Shown: one piece after another, positions 56,987-64,000 of the stretch
Position numbering within the stretch: the stretch's first letter is position 1
Layout of the letters: every line of letters starts with the position of its first letter
Assembly (NCBI RefSeq): GCF_026427595.1
Contig: NZ_CP101527.1
Location: 1,951,001-2,015,000 of the forward strand
Length of the DNA stretch: 64,000 nt
Reading direction: 5' to 3'
Source of the DNA: Alkalimarinus sediminis
GTDB taxonomy: Bacteria > Pseudomonadota > Gammaproteobacteria > Pseudomonadales > Oleiphilaceae
Translations under genes and position numbers: made by a program
The notes under the pieces: model-generated
What the model saw: only the letters and a program-made list of their open reading frames with translations
Databases searched by the model: none
Told to the model about the DNA's origin: nothing

Positions 56987-58456
56987 CTAAAGATATGGAA
57001 TAATTGATTCCCCGTAATACTTTAGGTCTTCAATAATCGACAGTTGTGCGTTTGTTGTGTTGGCATTTTGTGCCAACACAACCAATCGATCAAAGTACTC
57101 CTGAAAAGTGATACCGCCAAGCTTTTTATCGGTCAGGCGCTGATAACGATACCTCTCCCACTGTTCTTGCTCATCACTGGTCAGCGTCTCCCGGAAATTT
57201 CGCGCTTTGTACCTGAATAGCATCTCCGAAAGCCGGGCATCTTCAAAGTTAAATTCATCCTCTGCTAACTCTATAGTGGAGGCGCTCCTTATGCGCTCCA
57301 TTGTTGATTTGTCTTTAGATGAAAAGAAACCGCCGCTATAAATCATCAAGTCTGGATCTGTGTGCTGCTCAAATTCTGATTGAGAGAATACCTCTGTGAG
57401 TTTTTCTCGTAATCCACCAATAGACCGAAGTACCTTTAGATTTTCTCTTAAAGTATCACCATCTAGCTGTAAGCGTTCTAACCCTTTTGAGTCCAGAGAC
57501 TTCAACATTGTTGCTGGCGCGATTATAGGACACTTATTTAAATGAATTGTCTTTAAAGGGATTCTCTCAACCCCCTCAGGCAGATCAGAAGCCTTAGTAA
57601 AAATTCGATCTCTAATCTCCTGAACTGACAACGACCCCAATATTGACGGGTTACTTCTTAAATCATAAACAATAACACCGTTACTATTAGTTGGGTGAGC
57701 GGTTATCGGTGCAACAAGCGAACAACAACCTTTAGCTGCTGGAATCTTGGAAGAGACATGAAAAACAGGCTTCATCGAGTTCACATCAAGTAGGGTCGCT
57801 ACTTGTTGCTTTGCCTTATGGTTATATACGTAATCGTAGAGTTTAGGCTGCTTTTCTTTGATAAGCTTTGCTATAGCGATGGTGGCGTACACGTCTGACA
57901 TTGCGTCGTGAGCAGCTTCATGCTTAATCCCGTTAGCCTCTGTAAGCTCTTCTAACCTGAAACTCGGTGTACCATCTTCTTTTAATGGCCAGTTGATCCC
58001 TTCTGGGCGCAATGCGTAGGTAAGCCTAACCATATCAATAACGTCCCAACGAGAGTTACCGTTTTGCCACTCTCTCGCATAGGGGTCAAAGAAGTTACGA
58101 TATAACGTATTCCGTGTTACCTCATCGTCAAAACGTATACTGTTATAACCTGCCACACAGGTCCCAGGTTGCGCCATTTGATCATGGATAGCCGAGATAA
58201 ATTCGACTTCACTAACACCATATTCGTTTGCTATCTGAGGAGTTATACCAGTAATAAAGCAGGCTTCTGGCACCGGCAACATATCATCTGATGGCTTACA
58301 ATAGAGAGTGATTGGCTCACCTATTATATTTAAATCAGTATCGGTTCTAATACCAGCGAACTGGCAAGGACGATCTCTCTGCGGGTCCGCACCAAATGTT
58401 TCGTAATCATGCCAAAGTATCGTTTGCACAGCCCCTTTTCCCCAATTGACCTTCAT
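56987..58456 (-). CDS. sbcB: Exodeoxyribonuclease I
   Basis: Processive 3'-5' single-strand DNA exonuclease used in mismatch repair and recombination. 489 residues: DEDDh residues in HDYETFGADP (Asp, Glu), AGYNSIRFDDEV (Asp) and HDAMSDVYAT (His, Asp), followed by SH3-like and C-terminal helical domains (ARNFRETLTSDEQ). Convergent with the M16 protease gene. A strong hairpin lies just upstream. Confidence 0.96.
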   Translation of the reverse strand: MKVNWGKGAVQTILWHDYETFGADPQRDRPCQFAGIRTDTDLNIIGEPITLYCKPSDDMLPVPEACFITGITPQIANEYGVSEVEFISAIHDQMAQPGTCVAGYNSIRFDDEVTRNTLYRNFFDPYAREWQNGNSRWDVIDMVRLTYALRPEGINWPLKEDGTPSFRLEELTEANGIKHEAAHDAMSDVYATIAIAKLIKEKQPKLYDYVYNHKAKQQVATLLDVNSMKPVFHVSSKIPAAKGCCSLVAPITAHPTNSNGVIVYDLRSNPSILGSLSVQEIRDRIFTKASDLPEGVERIPLKTIHLNKCPIIAPATMLKSLDSKGLERLQLDGDTLRENLKVLRSIGGLREKLTEVFSQSEFEQHTDPDLMIYSGGFFSSKDKSTMERIRSASTIELAEDEFNFEDARLSEMLFRYKARNFRETLTSDEQEQWERYRYQRLTDKKLGGITFQEYFDRLVVLAQNANTTNAQLSIIEDLKYYGESIIPYL

Positions 58457-58483
58457 TATAAATCAAGCAGATATTACAGTAGG

Positions 58484-58518
58484 TTTCGAGTAATTTACAG
58501 AGAGTAAATTACTCGAAA
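58484..58518. repeat. Perfect 15-bp inverted repeat upstream of sbcB
   Basis: TTTCGAGTAATTTAC and its exact reverse complement with a 5-nt loop. It lies 28 bp before the sbcB start. It has no T-run of its own and is separate from the neighbouring terminator, so it may be an operator or a leader hairpin. Confidence 0.85.
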
Positions 58519-58542
58519 CAACAAAGCATAAAAGAGAAAAAC

Positions 58543-58567
58543 AAAAAAGCCCCGGTTAAACCGAGGC
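58543..58567 (-). terminator. Terminator of the secreted protein gene
   Basis: Minus-strand stem GCCTCGG/CCGGGGC (one G-U pair) followed by six T, 30 bp after the stop. Confidence 0.9.
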
Positions 58568-58596
58568 TATATCGCTAGCTTTACAAGCCGAGTCAA

Positions 58597-59535
58597 TTAA
58601 AAAAGACCTGCACCACGATCGATGTACTCTGTTCTTACACGAGGGGTTCCATAAACACCGCCATTAGCATTAACCGCTGCAGCATCTATTAGCATAGAAG
58701 TAGGTAAATTGATAAACGCGCCTTGTCCGGCCGTTATAGTGCCAGCAGAAGTCGACCAAGCAACATCTTCCTTCTGCATAGAGATAAAGAAGTCTTTAGT
58801 GATATCAGTACTACCGTTAGCCGTATTACGTTCGCCTATATCTAATGTTTTAAACTGAGATATATCATAACAATAGGTTGCTACGGTACAACCTGCGGCC
58901 GCATTACCGCTTGCATTAGCATCGATACCTATGTGAGTAGCTCGAGTGTTATCAGCTAACCCACTGGCATCTAACAGTGATGCTTGGTGAGTAACTCCGG
59001 CAGTATCGAGTACTTGCATACCAACATTTCCAGAGAGACTTTTAAAATCACCTGAGAGTTGGCCTCTTGCTTCATTAAATCCGACACGAAACCCAACAAG
59101 CTCACCTGCTGAATTTTCAGTCATTTCAAAATAGGGGTCATTTGCCATAAAAGGGACAATCTGTCCAGCGGCATACGTCTTACCGTCAATTTGCACTTTA
59201 GCAGCATCGGTAGAGATACTACCATAAGAAAGGTTACTTATATTGAGATCAGAAGTAAGAGTGTCAGCAGTGCTGTAGTTCCCAATTTCAAAGTCATTAA
59301 TATTAACCTGAAATTCAGTATTAAGCCCCATTGTAACCCTAGTAGTCGAAGGGTCTGTAGGAGTAACGCCATCTGTCGTATCGAAAGCAATCATTGCCTG
59401 ACCGACATGTGCGCTAAGCTCAACATCTCCCATTGGCCTCAGTTCAGCATTGGCAGCAGATGCAAACGCACCCATGACCAGAAATGCCGCTGAAACAGCA
59501 GGAGATAGCTTACTGTAGTTAGCTATCTTACTCAT
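58597..59535 (-). CDS. Secreted or surface protein with N-terminal pilin-associated-like motif
   Basis: 312 residues with a Sec signal peptide ending ASAANA. The mature start ELRPMGDVELSAHVGQA resembles the M-x-D-x-x-L-S-x-x-x-G-Q-A motif at the head of FilA/DUF6160-type proteins found in Acinetobacter and marine gammaproteobacteria. The rest is Gly/Ala/Thr/Asn-rich, low in charge, with one Cys pair (CTVATYC), as in extracellular beta-rich proteins. Function unknown. It has a long A-rich 5' leader and an upstream CRP-like palindrome. Assignment to the family rests on the N-terminal motif only. Confidence 0.8.
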   Translation of the reverse strand: MSKIANYSKLSPAVSAAFLVMGAFASAANAELRPMGDVELSAHVGQAMIAFDTTDGVTPTDPSTTRVTMGLNTEFQVNINDFEIGNYSTADTLTSDLNISNLSYGSISTDAAKVQIDGKTYAAGQIVPFMANDPYFEMTENSAGELVGFRVGFNEARGQLSGDFKSLSGNVGMQVLDTAGVTHQASLLDASGLADNTRATHIGIDANASGNAAAGCTVATYCYDISQFKTLDIGERNTANGSTDITKDFFISMQKEDVAWSTSAGTITAGQGAFINLPTSMLIDAAAVNANGGVYGTPRVRTEYIDRGAGLF

Positions 59536-60052
59536 GTTGTGTCTCTGAAATTGATAAGCGTTCGGCTTTACTTATTAGCTCTTATACTTATTTATTTTCT
59601 TACTCTTGCTTTAAGTTTTTACTTTTTATTTTTGTTCTTATTATTCGTTTCTATACTTACTTACTTAGATAATTATTCTTATTTGTCTTCTATTCTTATT
59701 ATTAGGTTTTAGTAACCTTTTGTAACCTGAGTTAACTATACAACGAAGAGGTGCGCACCTAATGTGATTGCAATCACATCATTTAAGTAAGAGTGAACGG
59801 ATATTCATAAAATCGAGATATAACGCCAATTCTATCTAATTTTCAAACAGTTAGACCATTACTATATATACATATGTACCACTATCTAATGAAAACTAGA
59901 ACACTATCAGGGTTTTCTTTTTATAAACTAAAAGACAGACGTATAGTGGTTCTTATTAATACGATCTACTACCAGAGAGTCGAAATGCAAGGAACCACGA
60001 CGGTCATCAAAGCGTTGGTAGAAATTTGAAGTTAGACGCTACCAGGGTAACT
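59536..60052 (-). other. Long leader and promoter region of the secreted protein gene
   Basis: No gene is seen. Between about 59570 and 59715 the minus strand is very A-rich with quasi-repeats of AATAAGAA and AAGTAAG, forming the 5' leader. Upstream are a 12-bp palindrome AGGTGCGCACCT (59749-59760) and the CRP-like site. From 59800 to 60050 nothing further is recognised. Confidence 0.6.
59762..59779. promoter_or_regulatory. CRP/Vfr-like binding site
   Basis: ATGTGATTGCAATCACAT is a perfect 18-bp palindrome and a full match to TGTGA-N6-TCACA. It lies about 225 bp upstream of the secreted protein start codon, consistent with a long leader. Confidence 0.75.
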
Positions 60053-60134
60053 GTTTCGCGCCAACGTGGCGCTCCTACAGGAGCTTTCGTATGGTTAATA
60101 AGCATTGGTAGGAACGGCTCTTAGCCGCGAAGCA
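60053..60134. repeat. Inverted pair of REP-like palindromes
   Basis: Two elements facing each other. The left one, read on the minus strand, begins GTAGGAGCGCCAC and holds the stem GCGCCA/TGGCGC; the right one, on the plus strand, begins GGTAGGAACGGCTC and holds CGGCT/AGCCG. The GTAGGAnCG...CGCGAA head is like Pseudomonas REP sequences. Confidence 0.75.
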
Positions 60135-60159
60135 TAGCTGCCCCCTACTTTATTCCAGA

Positions 60160-60311
60160 CAATAAAAAACCCCGATAGGATAACCTATCGGGGTTTCGTA
60201 TTTAGATGCCTGACGATGGCCCGGCCTCGCATCACAGATGCGAGTCGTTCACGGTTTCCGAAGCGGTGCTTCGTATGCCTTCGGCACCACCGCTCACCCT
60301 ACTCTCTCATG
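60160..60311 (-). pseudogene. Degenerate duplicate of the 5S 3' end plus terminator, with insertion
   Basis: About 59 bp (60160-60218) repeat exactly the end of the 5S gene and its terminator found 199 bp away at 60359-60417. Upstream of it (minus-strand sense) a further 5S-like fragment (60297-60311, CCTACTCTCTCATGG on the plus strand) is separated by a 78-bp insert containing hairpins CTCGCATC/GATGCGAG and AGCGGTG/CACCGCT. This looks like a decayed second 5S unit. Confidence 0.6.
60164..60196 (-). terminator. Second rRNA operon terminator
   Basis: 13-bp stem AAACCCCGATAGG/CCTATCGGGGTTT with loop ATAA and six T on the minus strand. Confidence 0.93.
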
Positions 60312-60362
60312 GTCTGTGGTCGCTGCGCTCCGCCTTTAACCTTTCTCCATGTGACAGGCAAT

Positions 60363-60395
60363 AAAAAACCCCGATAGGATAACCTATCGGGGTTT
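60363..60395 (-). terminator. First rRNA operon terminator
   Basis: Same stem-loop as at 60164, placed 11 bp after the 5S rRNA end. Confidence 0.95.
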
Positions 60396-60405
60396 CGTAT
60401 TTAGA

Positions 60406-60524
60406 TGCCTGACGATGACCTACTCTCACATGGGGAGACCCCACACTACCATCGGCGCTGAACCGTTTCACGACTGAGTTCGGGATGGGATCAGGTGGTT
60501 CCAGTTCGCTATTGTCATCAGGCA
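60406..60524 (-). rRNA. rrf: 5S rRNA
   Basis: 119 nt; 5' TGCCTGATGACA pairs with 3' TCGTCAGGCA, and the conserved core CCATCCCGAACTCAG and GAAACG are present. Confidence 0.97.
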
Positions 60525-60762
60525 AAACCTTGGTCGGTTGATCATCTTTTCTATAGTGTTCACTATATTTGCGTTGATCAACCCACATCAATTCTGCAAT
60601 GTCTTTAACATTTAGTAAGTTATTAAGTTATCTAACATCTCGGATCATAATCACATTATCCGGTTACCTCCATGGATGGAGGATATGCTCAAGATTGTCT
60701 GGAACAATCTTAGCCAATATTGTTTGTTTTGGTGTTATTCCAAAACTATTTGGGCGTTATAT
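60525..60762 (-). other. 23S-5S spacer
   Basis: 238 bp between the mature 23S 3' end and 5S. No tRNA gene is seen in it. Confidence 0.85.
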
Positions 60763-63653
<2,891 letters not shown>

Positions 63654-64000
63654 ATATAACCCCAAATAGTCTTCTTAGACTTTATATTTTCACGTTATGC
63701 GGCGTTACAATCTTCACTCAATCAGTCATGTAGCATGGCTACACTCCTTCTTTCGCTCAGCTTGCGCCTTGCCTAACGTAAAACTATTTCGTCTAAGTCA
63801 AATAGCAGGTTATATATAACTAAACCGTAACAATATTCGCCGGATAACGCTTGATTATGAATCTCAATGTTATCCGTTAGATAAATTCAGAGGGTAATCT
63901 GATTTCATCTAACTTAACTTAATTTTACTTACCAAATTGTTAAAGAGCATTCTGGTGTATAACCAGAAATAAACCGACTGGATAATGAATTAAAACCATT
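63654..64000 (-). other. 16S-23S spacer (partial) with boxA antitermination element
   Basis: 347 bp upstream of 23S up to the window edge. Minus-strand TGCTCTTTAACAAT at 63949-63936 is the boxA element of rRNA operons. No tRNA gene lies in the visible part; 16S must lie beyond the right edge. Confidence 0.85.

Overview
This 64 kb window is a chromosomal segment of a free-living, probably marine gammaproteobacterium of the Pseudomonas/Marinobacter/Oceanospirillum type with a fairly AT-rich genome. The placement rests on gene order: gyrA-serC-pheA-hisC-tyrA/aroA-cmk-rpsA-ihfB-lapA-lapB-pyrF and argG-motY-pyrC-rnt-peroxiredoxin are both arranged as in Pseudomonas relatives, and a fused tyrA-aroA gene is typical of that branch. 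Genes for a flagellar motor protein (motY), polyhydroxybutyrate metabolism (phaB), a GGDEF response regulator and a large surface lipase suggest a motile, storage-granule-forming, lipid-using bacterium. The species cannot be fixed from sequence reading alone.

Layout. 1-2.8 kb: left end of an RND multidrug efflux operon (permease cut by the window edge, plus its lipoprotein adaptor). 2.8-6.8 kb: ybbP-ybbA ABC system divergent from tesA. 6.8-10.8 kb: a YheT-like hydrolase, uspE, tRNA-Asn, tRNA-Pro and M18 aminopeptidase apeB. 11-20.9 kb: a small acidic protein, an outer-membrane barrel protein, rlmKL, rmf, pyrD, a PilZ protein, a CDF metal transporter behind a 13-bp tandem repeat array, and uvrB. 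21.1-25.4 kb: aspartate aminotransferase, a second tRNA-Asn, pyrF, lapB, lapA, ihfB. 25.5-36.6 kb: a long minus-strand run of housekeeping genes (rpsA, cmk, tyrA-aroA, hisC, pheA, serC, gyrA) that supplies phenylalanine, tyrosine and serine synthesis plus translation and DNA topology functions. 37-41.4 kb: a REC-REC-GGDEF regulator, purU, phhB and class I fumarase. 41.8-44.9 kb: a VolA/Pla-1-like lipoprotein lipase.

44.9-46.6 kb is the most unusual part. Two almost identical copies (about 440 bp each, 1.18 kb apart, same direction) each encode, on the minus strand, what reads as a CsrB/RsmY-type regulatory RNA: a 151-nt transcript with eight GGA motifs, a 5' GUCAGGAC start, a rho-independent terminator, a -10 box and an upstream TGTG...CACA dyad resembling a GacA/UvrY activator site. 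They flank two small orphan genes. Such RNAs sequester CsrA/RsmA, which controls motility, biofilm, storage and secreted enzymes; several genes of those classes lie in this window.

46.6-58.5 kb: META-domain lipoprotein, argG, motY, pyrC, rnt, 2-Cys peroxiredoxin (with an OxyR-like site), phaB, a small helical protein, an M16 protease and sbcB. 58.6-60.4 kb: a secreted protein with a long A-rich leader and a perfect CRP/Vfr-like palindrome, then a REP-like pair and a damaged duplicate of the 5S tail and terminator. 60.4-64 kb: 5S and 23S rRNA genes on the minus strand and part of the 16S-23S spacer. No CRISPR array, prophage or transposase gene was found.
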